Below are positions 7,620 through 17,396 of a stretch of DNA of 64,000 bases, piece after piece. The position numbers were made by a program, and so were the translations under genes. The stretch spans positions 186,001 to 250,000 of the forward strand of contig LNDX01000001.1 in NCBI GenBank assembly GCA_001464475.1. The letters run 5' to 3'. The DNA is from Flavobacteriaceae bacterium Ga0077528. GTDB taxonomy: Bacteria > Bacteroidota > Bacteroidia > Flavobacteriales > Flavobacteriaceae. The notes below the pieces were generated by a model, which worked only from the letters and a program-made list of their open reading frames with translations, was not told where the DNA came from and did no database searches. Every line of letters starts with the position of its first letter. Position 1 is the stretch's first letter.

Positions 7620-10268
7620 TTATTCTACTACTATTTTCTTAACAATCTTTTTATCGCCATCTTGAATATTAACAAGATAAATTCCAGATTGTACATTGTC
7701 TAATCGAAGTGTTTGTTCAAACACACCATTATTTTGATATACATTATTGAAGATAGATCTTCCTCTCATATCATAAACTTCAACATTAATATCATTTCCT
7801 GTATTAGAATTAAACTTAACAGTAAAAGTTCCATCATTAGGATTTGGATATAATGAGAAGTTATCAAACCCAAAGCTTTCTGTTAATAATGTAACCGTTT
7901 GGGTACACACTTCAATGCCCCAAGAATTCAATGTTCCATTATCTCCAGTATAAATATCATATACTCTCAATGTCCAATTACCTTGTGGATTTTGTCCTAC
8001 GAAAGGAGCAAAACTCTCTCCTGGAGCAACATTTTGTAATGTAGTACCTCCAGCACCACAATCTAATGTTCCAGCACCGTCAAAAAATTTCATATTTAAC
8101 GACGCATTACTATTTCCACAAAATCTATTAAAAACTTTTACGAAAGTAGTAGGATTTTGAGGACTACTGATGTCTGTAACAACATCTGATAAATAGGTAT
8201 GAGTAATGTTATTGAAAACAGAAACTGAACTAATTGAACCAGTAATAGGTACATTTACAGTCCCTATTTGATTAGCAGGAATACCAGCTGCAGTTACAAT
8301 TGGCAAAGAAGTACCATTATAAGTATTACAAGAATTTACAACGGCATAACCAATAGCAATATTTTTAGAAACTGCATAAAAAATATTTCCAACTGCTTCA
8401 ATTAGAATTCTACCTGTTGTTGAAGCTGGACCAGGAACAACTATATCTTGTGTTCCATCATTAGGAGTATTAGCAACTAATGTTGTAAAAGTAACACCTC
8501 CATCATTAGAAATTAAAATATTTACATTAGCTGTGTTAATTCCATTAGCAGTTGTACCTGCAACATCCCATGTAATTGTTTGAGAAGAACCGATAGGCCA
8601 TGAAACATCAGGAACACTTGGGCTAGTAATTGTAAAAGGTCCAACACTTGCAGTTGTAACTGTCATATCATCTCTATTTGTCATACCACCACCAGATCTA
8701 TTATCTCTCACGGTTAAAGCAAAATTCATAGTTCTAGCAACATTTGGAACTACTTCCCAAGTTGGTGCTAAATTACCATTCAAAACATCAGCAAATCTTG
8801 GCATATAACGATTTGGAGAAGTACTTGGAGAAACTGATCTGAAATTTGGTCCTGTTGTTGCTGTTTGAGTTGGTGGTTGTGTGCTTACTTGATTATTATA
8901 TTGTTCCCAGCAGTATGTTAATGCATCACCGTTTGCATCAGTACTAGTTCCTTTTAAAATAAATGCAGTTCCTCTTGGTATAGTGTAATTTGGTCCTGCT
9001 TCAACTACTGGTGCAATATTACCATTTGAAGTTGCAATACCACATGAGGTTGAACCAACAACAAATGTAGTCATCTGTAAAATGCTTCTTGCATGGAAAT
9101 AATCATTAGAATTTGTTTGAACATCTGGAGCACAAATACCTGCATAACCCATAATTGTGCTTCCACTTCCTGGCTCAAAAGAAGAGTCAGCAGAACGATT
9201 ACAATTATTATTTTGTGTGTGAGACGCACCCCATTGATGACCCATTTCGTGCGCTGTATAATCAATATCAAAAGTATCCCCAACTGGACTTAACTGACCT
9301 GTGATTCCTCTAGCTTTTCCTGAACCACAAACTGATGCAAGTTGCGCAATACCCGAATCTGTAGTGCAAAATCCATGCCCCATATCATAATTTGCAGAAC
9401 CTATTGCTGCATCTACAATTGGCTGTATTTCATTTATCATTTGAGGTGAATTAGTGAAAGAATCTGAATCAATAAAAATAATTAAATCATTGTTAGCTAC
9501 TAAATTCATTCTTAATGACATTTCTCTTTCGTAAACACCATTCAATCTTGTCATACTTACTACCATTGCAGATAATACAACCCCTTTTTTAACTGCTAAA
9601 GTTGCACTTGCTGGTGTTCCAGCTGCAGTTAAATGAAAAGCAGAATATTCTATAGTACATGCAATAGCTAAACGATATTGTCTAAACATTCCATCATTTA
9701 CTCTATTACTTAAAACAGCAGCATCAATTGGTGAATGCCCATCATCACTAACCAAACACCCAAAATCTCTAGTCTTTTCGATATTCCTTTTACTATAAAC
9801 GATATAATTATTTAAATCTTTAGTATAGGTATCAATATAGAATGTCCCAGACTTGCCTGAAAATGACATTACATGAAGACCAAAATCAGTAATACTAAAG
9901 CGAATAGAAGAAGTTCCATCTACACTTACTCCTGAATAAGACTTGATGTTTGGATATTTATTTGCTAAACCTTCTTCCATCACTGGAGCATCAAAAATTT
10001 TATAACTAGCAAATTCTCCATTTTGATTTGGAAAGTCAACAATTACATTTGAAGTTCTTGCATTTTCAGAAGGAGCTTGTTGTAATTGTGCTTTTAAAGC
10101 ATTGAAGTCAAGAGAAAATAATTGATATTCTCTTGGCATTGAAGCACGATCCATCTTGCTTAAATTTTTTACTCTTTCCTCTGTGGTTTTATTCCATAGA
10201 GAACCTTGACCAAAACTCGAAACAAAAATTAAAACCGCACTAAAAGTAAATAGTAAGTTTTTTTTCAT
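7620..10268 (-). CDS. T9SS-secreted reprolysin-type zinc metalloprotease with P-domain
   Basis: An 882-residue secreted protease. A Sec signal peptide (cut near residue 20) is followed by a propeptide-like region to about 190, then a metzincin domain with the zinc site H340-E-x-x-H344-x-x-G-x-x-H350 (AHEMGHQWGASH) and a Met-turn STIMGYAG near 372. After this come beta-sandwich regions and a proprotein-convertase P-domain near 660-790 (GNWTLRVYDIYTGDNGTLNSW). The T9SS type A sorting domain closes it (LYPNPNDGTF to KKIVVE). It therefore crosses the outer membrane by the type IX system and is probably released or surface-bound to digest proteins. It is the paralogue of the gene at 11708-15073. 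Confidence 0.92.
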   Translation of the reverse strand: MKKNLLFTFSAVLIFVSSFGQGSLWNKTTEERVKNLSKMDRASMPREYQLFSLDFNALKAQLQQAPSENARTSNVIVDFPNQNGEFASYKIFDAPVMEEGLANKYPNIKSYSGVSVDGTSSIRFSITDFGLHVMSFSGKSGTFYIDTYTKDLNNYIVYSKRNIEKTRDFGCLVSDDGHSPIDAAVLSNRVNDGMFRQYRLAIACTIEYSAFHLTAAGTPASATLAVKKGVVLSAMVVSMTRLNGVYEREMSLRMNLVANNDLIIFIDSDSFTNSPQMINEIQPIVDAAIGSANYDMGHGFCTTDSGIAQLASVCGSGKARGITGQLSPVGDTFDIDYTAHEMGHQWGASHTQNNNCNRSADSSFEPGSGSTIMGYAGICAPDVQTNSNDYFHARSILQMTTFVVGSTSCGIATSNGNIAPVVEAGPNYTIPRGTAFILKGTSTDANGDALTYCWEQYNNQVSTQPPTQTATTGPNFRSVSPSTSPNRYMPRFADVLNGNLAPTWEVVPNVARTMNFALTVRDNRSGGGMTNRDDMTVTTASVGPFTITSPSVPDVSWPIGSSQTITWDVAGTTANGINTANVNILISNDGGVTFTTLVANTPNDGTQDIVVPGPASTTGRILIEAVGNIFYAVSKNIAIGYAVVNSCNTYNGTSLPIVTAAGIPANQIGTVNVPITGSISSVSVFNNITHTYLSDVVTDISSPQNPTTFVKVFNRFCGNSNASLNMKFFDGAGTLDCGAGGTTLQNVAPGESFAPFVGQNPQGNWTLRVYDIYTGDNGTLNSWGIEVCTQTVTLLTESFGFDNFSLYPNPNDGTFTVKFNSNTGNDINVEVYDMRGRSIFNNVYQNNGVFEQTLRLDNVQSGIYLVNIQDGDKKIVKKIVVE

Positions 10269-10290
10269 AATGTTTTTATTATTAATTGTT

Positions 10291-10322
10291 CAAATTTATT
10301 AAAAAAATTGATAATTTCTCAA
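10291..10322 (-). promoter_or_regulatory. Promoter of the 7620-10268 metalloprotease
   Basis: Minus-strand TTG (10322-10320), a 21-base spacer and TAAATTTG (10298-10291) fit the Bacteroidota consensus and lie 23 bases upstream of the ATG. Confidence 0.65.
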
Positions 10323-10343
10323 TTTAGAATCAAAAAAAAAGAA

Positions 10344-10371
10344 GCCTCAAATGTTTATTAACATTTGAGGC
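10344..10371 (-). terminator. Terminator of the M43 protease gene
   Basis: Perfect 12-bp stem (arms 10344-10355 and 10360-10371, core GCCTCAAATGTT) with a 4-base loop, followed on the minus strand by a run of T. Confidence 0.88.
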
Positions 10372-10392
10372 AAAATATTTTAGCAAAAAATA

Positions 10393-11628
10393 TTACTTTT
10401 TAATTATCTTATCTGATTTCAAAAAGCTTTCTCCGTTATATATTCTTAAATAATAAACCCCAGATTCTAAATCTTCGATATAAACTTTATTATTAACTTC
10501 TTCAAGTTTTTGTGATTTAACCAATTGACCGTTTACATTATAAACCTCAACAAAATCAACAGATGTGTGAGGAGAGGTAATTATAAAATACTGAGAAACT
10601 GGATTAGGATAAACCGCAATTGCTTCAATTGCTCCTACTTCATCAAGACCAAGTGATGCACAACCATTAGATGTTAATAAACTTGCTCTAGGTCCATTTA
10701 GTGCATTTCGCATTATTGTTTTTTGACCAGTTGTAAAAAATGCCATACAAGCATCATTAACATAATCCATGTAGTTCATAAACATTGATCCATTTGATGT
10801 TGAAATACAAGCATTAGTATTATCAGGAAAAGTTGGACATCCAAAATAAGGGTTATTTGTTTCATCCGTATCCGCAACTCCATCATTGTTTTCTGGTGTT
10901 CCACAAGCACTTCCATCATCTCCCCATGGATGCAATAATCCAAAATAATGTCCTATCTCATGCGTGGCAGTTCTACCTTTGTTAAAAGGAGCTGTTGCTG
11001 TTCCTATATTTCCAAAAAACTGATCTCCAATACATAAACCATCAAAAGCTTGGCCTGCAAATGATGGTAAATATGCAAAGCCTAACAACTGATTATTAGT
11101 AAATCTTCCTATCCAGATGTTTAAATATTTTGTTGGATCCCATGCAGTCAAACCGGCTGTTGTGTAATAGCTATTTTCAAAAACAAAAGTGGAAGGAACT
11201 GATTTTCTCTGGATACCTGTAGATGCTACTCCTGCAGGTGTTCTTGTTGCTTTGCAAAACAATATTTCTGTATCTGCACCTAAACTTTGAAAGGCGGCAG
11301 GTACAACAGTTGAGAAATCTGAATTTAATTTTCTAAAATCATTATTCAATATTGCTAATTGTGAATCGATTTGAGCATCACTAATATTCTGAATAGATGT
11401 TTTATACAAAACATGAAATACAACCGGAATTGTAACCACAACGTTAGCATTTTTATTAGATTGCGCTGTGCTGGGATTTTGTAAATAATCCATTGTTTCT
11501 TGATGATGAATAGCTAAAGAAGGATTATTTGCTATAAGCTCGTTCATTTTTTCTGTAGTAGCACATGTTCGTTGCGAAAACACATTTAACGAACTAATTA
11601 CTAATAAAACAAGAATAATCTTTTTCAT
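10393..11628 (-). CDS. T9SS-secreted pappalysin-like (M43) zinc metalloprotease
   Basis: A 411-residue secreted protease. The signal peptide ends near residue 18 (LNVFSQ). The catalytic domain carries H223-E-x-x-H227-x-x-G-x-x-H233 (THEIGHYFGLLHPWGDD) and the Met-turn region FMNYMDYVNDACMAFFT, both characteristic of cytophagalysin/pappalysin M43B enzymes. The C-terminal 75 or so residues are a T9SS type A sorting domain (VYPNPVSQYF, LESGVYYLRIY). It stands between two larger T9SS metalloproteases on the same strand, each with its own terminator, so they are separate transcripts in one secreted-protease cluster. The target protein is unknown. Confidence 0.93.
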   Translation of the reverse strand: MKKIILVLLVISSLNVFSQRTCATTEKMNELIANNPSLAIHHQETMDYLQNPSTAQSNKNANVVVTIPVVFHVLYKTSIQNISDAQIDSQLAILNNDFRKLNSDFSTVVPAAFQSLGADTEILFCKATRTPAGVASTGIQRKSVPSTFVFENSYYTTAGLTAWDPTKYLNIWIGRFTNNQLLGFAYLPSFAGQAFDGLCIGDQFFGNIGTATAPFNKGRTATHEIGHYFGLLHPWGDDGSACGTPENNDGVADTDETNNPYFGCPTFPDNTNACISTSNGSMFMNYMDYVNDACMAFFTTGQKTIMRNALNGPRASLLTSNGCASLGLDEVGAIEAIAVYPNPVSQYFIITSPHTSVDFVEVYNVNGQLVKSQKLEEVNNKVYIEDLESGVYYLRIYNGESFLKSDKIIKK

Positions 11629-11661
11629 TTTTAAAATTTTAAGATTTCAAAAGTAAATAAA

Positions 11662-11685
11662 AAAGGGAAGTAATTACTTCCCTTT
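11662..11685 (-). terminator. Terminator of the 11708-15073 gene
   Basis: A 24-base perfect palindrome (core GGGAAGTAATTACTTCCC) followed on the minus strand by a T-rich run. A TACTTTTG box (11655-11648) for the next gene lies immediately beyond it. Confidence 0.8.
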
Positions 11686-11707
11686 AAAAAAATATTTTTT
11701 ATAATCG

Positions 11708-14700
11708 TTATTCAACTACAATTTTTTTAGTGATTTTCTTATCACCATCCTCAATATTAATTAGATAAACTCCAGATTGAAGATTGTCTAACTGTAATTT
11801 TTCGTTGAAAAACCCATTGTTTTGATACGTTTTAGAAAAAACTTCTCTTCCTCTAATATCGTGAATTCCAATTAAAATAGAATTGTTAGATGAAGAATTA
11901 AATTGAACAGTGAATGTTCCATTATTTGGGTTTGGATACAATGCAAAATTTTCGAATATATTTTGATTCACTGTCAATGCTGGTGCTGTATTACATAAAT
12001 TCAAGCTCCAAGAATTAATTGATCCACCATCTTGTGCAAAAGAATCTAGTACTCTTAAAGTCCAAGTACCATTCATAGGTTCGCCATTAAATGCTGATAA
12101 TGCCTGAGTAGGAATAACTACACCTGAAATTGCTGGATTATTTCCGCAAACTATTGGAACACCTGCATCATCAAAAGTAGCTGTTATTCCAGCCAACGGT
12201 GCAACTGCACATGGTTGAGCCACCAATTGTACTTGCGTTCCTGATGGGCTTATTAATGTAATTGTCATATCATTTACCCAACTATGAGTAATATCAACTG
12301 TAACGTTTGCATCAGATATTGTAGTGGTTTGTCCTGTAATATTCAATGTTGAATTAACTGTTGCATTTGCTGTTGTAGGTATTGTTACAGGAACATTTGT
12401 AGAAGTAGCCGTTACACATGTAATAATACCTGTAACAAACTTATATTCTGAACTAAAATTACCTGTGCATGATGCACTTACTGGAGCAACTCTCCAAAAA
12501 TAAGCTACACCTTGTACTAATCCATTTAAGTTGTAAACATTTGTAGAAACATTTGCAGAACTAATAATTGTATTAAAACTAGCGTCTGTAGCTACTTGAA
12601 CATTATAAGATGATGCACTAGGATTCACAGACCAGGTCAATGCTAGCGATGTATTTTGTGCTACTGCATTATTTGTCGGAGAAGTTAGCGTAACATCAGG
12701 CAAACCTAAATATAAGTGAAAAGGAACGGTTTTTACAACAGACCCAGAAGTTGCATTAACATTTATGTTATAAACTCCTGCTGGTGCAGTTAAAAGATTA
12801 TCTATTGTCATTACAACAGTTCCATTTGAAGAACTTAAAGATGCTGGGCTAAAAGTTACATTTGTTCCAGCTGGATTTCCAGTTGCACTAAAAGTTGTTG
12901 TTCCTGTAAAACCAGCTAACGTCGCATAATCAAAATTATAAGTTATTGATGATACAGAACAAACTAATCTACTTTGTTCGCTCGATTGAGTTACAGCAAA
13001 TGTTGATGGTGCAGCAGTAATTGTAAAGTTTGCATTAGAAATATCAAAGAAAATGTGTTGAAATCCTTTTACCATTATTCTATTACTATTTCCAACATTA
13101 TTTGGAACAGTTACCACAGTACTTCCATTATTTGGAACTTTATTAGCTAATTGAATTGGGTAAGTTAAACCACCGTCAGTAGATAAAAATACATCAACAA
13201 AAGGAGAGTTAACTCCATTTCCTGTTGTCCCTGCCACATTCCAAGTAACCGTTTGGTTTGATCCTGCTATCCATGATACAGCAGTATTAGGAGTGTTTAC
13301 AACAAATGGTCCTGCAGCAGCATTAACAGTAACTGTCATATCGGTAAAGGCTGTTTGACCAACTTTTATTGGAGCTGTTGAACTATATGGTGAATTATCT
13401 CTTACAGTCAATCTGAAATTTAATGTTCTAGAAACCGAACTTAAAGCTTCAATTAAGACTCCAGCGTCTCCAGTGATAGTTTCTGTAGTAGCAGAATTAT
13501 CTATAACAGATGATAATGTAGGAAAATATCTAGTTGGACTTGCCGTAGGTAAAAAAGAAAGGAAATTTGGTCCTATAGTTTTTGTAGTACTTGCCACACT
13601 ATTTGCTCCTGTAGAAGATCCTCCGTCGTCATTTTGTTCCCAACAATAAGTTAAAGCATCATTCACATCTGCATCTGTTGCGCTTCCTGTTAAAACAAAA
13701 GGAGTGCTTATTGGTATAGTATAGTTTTGAAAGGGAGCAACAACTGGTGTAGCATTTGTTCCTGTTAATGATGTTGTGATCGGACACAACCTCGTTGCTA
13801 AATTATTCTGAATTTGCTCAATTGTAGTTTGATGAAAAATGTCTATAGAATGATTTGCTGCATCTTGAGCTGTAATTCCTGCATAACCCATAATTGTTAT
13901 ACCAGAACCAACTTCTTTATTAACTCCTGCGCCTTCGTTACTATTGGAAAAGGTATGGTTTCCTCCTAATTGGTGGCCAATTTCGTGAGCAACGTAGTCA
14001 ATGTCAAAAGTATCTCCTTGCGGAACACCATCTGCTGGTGACGTTATCCCTCTTCCTTTTGTTGCTCCTGTTCCAGCTGCAGTACCATTAACACAAACAC
14101 AACCTATACAACCTGCGTTTCCACCACCACCACTTGCGCCAAACATATGCCCAATGTCATATGCAGCATTATTAACTGCCAAGGATGTACCTGGTCCTGT
14201 TAGTGTTGTATTAAGGGCTTGTTGTAATTGGGTATTCCAATTTCCCATTGTTGTATATGGGTCTGTAGCAGGATTGTAATAAATTACATTTGTTGAACTA
14301 GCTACTAAATTAAGATGAAGCGCTAAATCATTTTCGTAAATTCCATTACATCTTGTTAAAGTTGCATTGAATGCGGCAAGAACTAAACCTACTTGAGCAG
14401 CACTATTTGCACCAAAAAAATTTGAGTATTCTGCATTACATGATTGAGCTAAACGCATTGTTTTTAATTGTCCTGCGTTTGACAAAACCGTTGGATTTGT
14501 TGAAATTCTTTGATTTAAATCTTGAACTAATTTTTGTTCTTCAGTAGAGCAAGTCCAAGCTAATGCTCCTTTTTGTCTTTGAGATTTAAAAACTGCATAA
14601 GTTGTATGATCTTGAGAATAAGCTTCAATAAATTCACTTTCTTTATCAGCTCTAAAAACCATAGTTTGTATTCCTTGTGGTGAAATACTTAATTTTAAAG

Positions 14701-15073
14701 TCGCATATCTATCTGTAATACCTTTTCCTGAATAAGCTCTTATTTCAGGAAATTGTGCTTGCAAATCTGGTTCAAAATTAGAAGCTTCATAAACTTCAAA
14801 TTCTTCAATACCTCCATCAGCATTCGGTAGAGATATAATAGTTGAACGAGAAGTTGCCGCATTCCCAACAATTGAAAACAATTGTTGTCTTAAAGGTGTA
14901 ATGTTTAAATCAAATAATTTAAAATCTTTAGGGAAAGATAGTCTTTCAGCAGCTTTATCTTTATTGATTATTCTTTCGTTAGGATTATGAGAAATCCAAA
15001 ATCGGTTAGACTGTGAATGCCCAATTGAAGTAAGTATAAGGGCAATAAAGGTTAATAGTGTAGTTTTTTTCAT
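11708..15073 (-). CDS. Large T9SS-secreted reprolysin-type zinc metalloprotease
   Basis: An 1121-residue secreted protein. Signal peptide to about residue 20 and propeptide-like region to about 200; the metzincin domain holds H363-E-x-x-H367-x-x-G-x-x-H373 (AHEIGHQLGGNH) and the Met-turn GITIMGYAG. A Gly/Cys-rich insert (GASGGGGNAGCIGCVC, about 312-327) lies ahead of the zinc site and is absent from its paralogue at 7620. Beta-sandwich and fibronectin type III-like modules follow, then a P-domain (NGTWTLRVLDSFAQDGGSINSW) and a T9SS type A tail ending KKIVVE. The last 70 residues are very close to those of the 7620 gene, consistent with tandem duplication. It probably acts as an extracellular protease. 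Confidence 0.92.
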   Translation of the reverse strand: MKKTTLLTFIALILTSIGHSQSNRFWISHNPNERIINKDKAAERLSFPKDFKLFDLNITPLRQQLFSIVGNAATSRSTIISLPNADGGIEEFEVYEASNFEPDLQAQFPEIRAYSGKGITDRYATLKLSISPQGIQTMVFRADKESEFIEAYSQDHTTYAVFKSQRQKGALAWTCSTEEQKLVQDLNQRISTNPTVLSNAGQLKTMRLAQSCNAEYSNFFGANSAAQVGLVLAAFNATLTRCNGIYENDLALHLNLVASSTNVIYYNPATDPYTTMGNWNTQLQQALNTTLTGPGTSLAVNNAAYDIGHMFGASGGGGNAGCIGCVCVNGTAAGTGATKGRGITSPADGVPQGDTFDIDYVAHEIGHQLGGNHTFSNSNEGAGVNKEVGSGITIMGYAGITAQDAANHSIDIFHQTTIEQIQNNLATRLCPITTSLTGTNATPVVAPFQNYTIPISTPFVLTGSATDADVNDALTYCWEQNDDGGSSTGANSVASTTKTIGPNFLSFLPTASPTRYFPTLSSVIDNSATTETITGDAGVLIEALSSVSRTLNFRLTVRDNSPYSSTAPIKVGQTAFTDMTVTVNAAAGPFVVNTPNTAVSWIAGSNQTVTWNVAGTTGNGVNSPFVDVFLSTDGGLTYPIQLANKVPNNGSTVVTVPNNVGNSNRIMVKGFQHIFFDISNANFTITAAPSTFAVTQSSEQSRLVCSVSSITYNFDYATLAGFTGTTTFSATGNPAGTNVTFSPASLSSSNGTVVMTIDNLLTAPAGVYNINVNATSGSVVKTVPFHLYLGLPDVTLTSPTNNAVAQNTSLALTWSVNPSASSYNVQVATDASFNTIISSANVSTNVYNLNGLVQGVAYFWRVAPVSASCTGNFSSEYKFVTGIITCVTATSTNVPVTIPTTANATVNSTLNITGQTTTISDANVTVDITHSWVNDMTITLISPSGTQVQLVAQPCAVAPLAGITATFDDAGVPIVCGNNPAISGVVIPTQALSAFNGEPMNGTWTLRVLDSFAQDGGSINSWSLNLCNTAPALTVNQNIFENFALYPNPNNGTFTVQFNSSSNNSILIGIHDIRGREVFSKTYQNNGFFNEKLQLDNLQSGVYLINIEDGDKKITKKIVVE

Positions 15074-15205
15074 AAATTGAGTTAGTTAATAAGGTGGTAA
15101 ATATATAAAAGGTTGTTTAATAAAAAAACTAAAAAACTAGATTTCATATATTTATGAATTAAAAATCTTTCAAAAAACACTATAGTAGCCTATTCACTTA
15201 ATTTT

Positions 15206-15234
15206 TTTGTATCGATATAAATAAATTACCTTTG
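15206..15234 (+). promoter_or_regulatory. ribF promoter
   Basis: TTTG at 15206-15209, a 17-base spacer and TACCTTTG at 15227-15234 match the Bacteroidota promoter consensus. Only about 13 bases would lie between the start of transcription and the TTG start codon of ribF. Confidence 0.75.
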
Positions 15235-15253
15235 CAGCTAAAATTTATTTTTC

Positions 15254-16183
15254 TTGAAAACCTTTAGCAATATTAAAGAATATAATAATAAAAAATCGGT
15301 TGTTACCATCGGTACCTTTGATGGTGTACATATTGGTCATAAAAAAATTCTTGAAAGAATAATTTTTAACGCTAAAGAACTTAATTGTGAAAGTGTTGTT
15401 TTAACCTTTTTCCCCCATCCAAGGATGGTGCTACAAGATAATTCTGTTGTACAACTTCTAAATACTGTAAATGAAAAAACACTACTTTTAGAAAAAACAG
15501 GAATTGATAATTTAATCATTCATCCATTTAATCAAGAATTTTCAAGACTTACTGCCGAAGAATTTGTTAAAGAAATCTTGGTCAATCAGCTTAATATTCG
15601 AAAAATAATTATTGGATATGATCATCGTTTTGGAAGAAACAGAACTGCTAATATCAATGATTTAATAGTTTTTGGTAAAGAATACGGATTTGAAGTAGAG
15701 CAAATTTCAGCTCAAGAAATAAATGATAATGCGGTAAGTTCTACCAAAATTAGAAATGCCATTTTAGAAGGAAACATAAATTTGGCTATTAACTACCTTG
15801 GTTACAATTATTTCTTTTCAGGAATTGTTGTAAAAGGAAAACAACTCGGTCGCACTATCGGATTTCCAACAGCTAACATTAAAATTAATGAAGATTATAA
15901 GTTGATTCCGAAAAACGGCGTTTATATTGTAAAAAGTAATTACGATAAAAAAACAATTTTCGGATTAATGAATATTGGCACAAGACCAACAGTTGATGGA
16001 ACAAATCAAACTATTGAAGTCTTTTTTCTGGATTTTGATAAAACTATTTATGACGAAACCTTAACTATTGAAATTATTGAATTTATTAGAGAGGAACAAA
16101 AATTTGATTCTTTAAACGACTTGAAAAATCAAATAAATGAAGATAAAATTTTTGCTGTAAATTATATAAATACCCACTTTTAA
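15254..16183 (+). CDS. ribF: Bifunctional riboflavin kinase / FAD synthetase
   Basis: Converts riboflavin to FMN and then FAD. The N-terminal FAD synthetase domain (about 15-160) shows VTIGTFDGVHIGHKKI with its HIGH-like motif, and VSSTKIRNAILEGN. The C-terminal riboflavin kinase domain (about 180-309) shows LGRTIGFPTANIKI and FGLMNIGTRPTVDG. At 309 residues it has the normal length. The start is a TTG; it is supported by the promoter just upstream and by the N-terminus (MKTFSNIKEY) that precedes the first conserved motif at the usual distance. Downstream, bioB has its own promoter. Confidence 0.96.
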   Translation: MKTFSNIKEYNNKKSVVTIGTFDGVHIGHKKILERIIFNAKELNCESVVLTFFPHPRMVLQDNSVVQLLNTVNEKTLLLEKTGIDNLIIHPFNQEFSRLTAEEFVKEILVNQLNIRKIIIGYDHRFGRNRTANINDLIVFGKEYGFEVEQISAQEINDNAVSSTKIRNAILEGNINLAINYLGYNYFFSGIVVKGKQLGRTIGFPTANIKINEDYKLIPKNGVYIVKSNYDKKTIFGLMNIGTRPTVDGTNQTIEVFFLDFDKTIYDETLTIEIIEFIREEQKFDSLNDLKNQINEDKIFAVNYINTHF

Positions 16184-16190
16184 ATCATTG

Positions 16191-16218
16191 TTTGTTACAA
16201 AGTAATTAACTACTTTTG
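16191..16218 (+). promoter_or_regulatory. bioB promoter
   Basis: TTTG at 16191-16194 and TACTTTTG at 16211-16218 (16 bases between) match the Bacteroidota consensus, 24 bases before the bioB ATG. No biotin-repressor palindrome or riboswitch fold was recognised. Confidence 0.75.
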
Positions 16219-16242
16219 AAACATCATTAAATATCCTTATCA

Positions 16243-17328
16243 ATGAGCATTACAAAACATAATTGGACTAAAGAAGAAATTATAGCGATATACAACAAAC
16301 CCTTAATGGATTTAATGTATGAAGCAGCAACTATTCACAGAGAACATCATGATCCAAATGTAGTTCAAGTTTCTACATTATTATCTATAAAAACTGGTGG
16401 CTGTCCAGAAGATTGTGGTTATTGTCCACAAGCAGCTAGATATCATACAGATATAGAAGGCAACGATTTAATGTCGGTTAGCCAAGTAAAAGCGCAAGCT
16501 CTAAGAGCAAAATCGAGTGGTTCATCAAGAGTTTGTATGGGTGCCGCTTGGAGAAATGTAAAAGACGGACCAGAATTTGATCAAGTTTTAGAGATGGTTC
16601 GTACCATCAATAAACTAGAAATGGAAGTGTGTTGTACACTTGGAATGTTAACTGAAAATCAAGCGCAACGTTTGGCAGAAGCTGGTTTGTATGCTTACAA
16701 TCACAACTTAGATACTTCTGAAGAATATTATAAAGAGGTAATTTCAACTCGTGGATTTGAAGATAGATTACAAACAATAGACAACGTTCGTAAAACTAAT
16801 GTTACGGTTTGTAGTGGTGGAATTATTGGAATGGGTGAATCTATAGAAGACAGAGCTGGAATGCTTGTGGCGCTTTCAACATTAAACCCACAACCAGAAT
16901 CGGTGCCAATTAATGCACTTGTAGCTGTTGAAGGAACACCAATGGAAAACGAAAAACCAGTTGAAATTTGGGAAATGATTCGAATGGTTGCCACTACAAG
17001 AATTATAATGCCAGAAACTCAAGTTAGACTTTCTGCAGGTAGAACTGAAATGTCTCGTGAAGGTCAAGCTATGTGTTTCTTTGCTGGTGCTAATTCAATT
17101 TTTGCTGGTGACAAACTTCTTACAACACCAAATCCTGATGTGAATGAAGACATGAAAATGTTTGAAACTCTTGGATTACAACCTCAAAAACCCTTCATCA
17201 AATTGATGCAACCAACAACTGTTGAAGCGGAAGATTCGCAATTTCAAGCTTTAGGTGAAAAACCTAAATGGTCTCGTCCTGACCACAAAATCGAAAGAAA
17301 TCTAGAAGCTTCTGGAAAAGGAAAATAA
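16243..17328 (+). CDS. bioB: Biotin synthase
   Basis: Radical SAM enzyme that inserts sulfur into dethiobiotin, the last step of biotin synthesis. The SAM-cluster cysteines are C54, C58 and C61 (GGCPEDCGYCPQ), followed by SSGSSRVCMGAAWRN, CCTLGMLTENQA, YNHNLDTSEEYY, the cluster region CSGGIIGMGES and RLSAGRTEMSREGQAMCFFAGANSIF. At 361 residues it is near the usual length. It is separated by about 6 kb and by opposite orientation from the bioF-bioD-bioA operon at 24-28 kb and has its own promoter and terminator. Confidence 0.97.
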   Translation: MSITKHNWTKEEIIAIYNKPLMDLMYEAATIHREHHDPNVVQVSTLLSIKTGGCPEDCGYCPQAARYHTDIEGNDLMSVSQVKAQALRAKSSGSSRVCMGAAWRNVKDGPEFDQVLEMVRTINKLEMEVCCTLGMLTENQAQRLAEAGLYAYNHNLDTSEEYYKEVISTRGFEDRLQTIDNVRKTNVTVCSGGIIGMGESIEDRAGMLVALSTLNPQPESVPINALVAVEGTPMENEKPVEIWEMIRMVATTRIIMPETQVRLSAGRTEMSREGQAMCFFAGANSIFAGDKLLTTPNPDVNEDMKMFETLGLQPQKPFIKLMQPTTVEAEDSQFQALGEKPKWSRPDHKIERNLEASGKGK

Positions 17329-17344
17329 TAAAATCTAAACCATA

Positions 17345-17380
17345 AAAAAGTCCCAACCTTTGTTAAGATTGGGACTTTTT
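17345..17380. terminator. Bidirectional terminator after bioB
   Basis: Perfect 12-bp stem (arms 17345-17356 and 17369-17380, core GTCCCAA) with A and T tracts, between bioB and the convergent T9SS giant gene. Confidence 0.9.
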
Positions 17381-17396
17381 CGTTTAAAGAAACTGA

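Noticed and set aside
16184..16242. Biotin-responsive operator or riboswitch before bioB
   Set aside because: No palindrome like a BirA/BioR site and no stable fold; only a promoter is seen.
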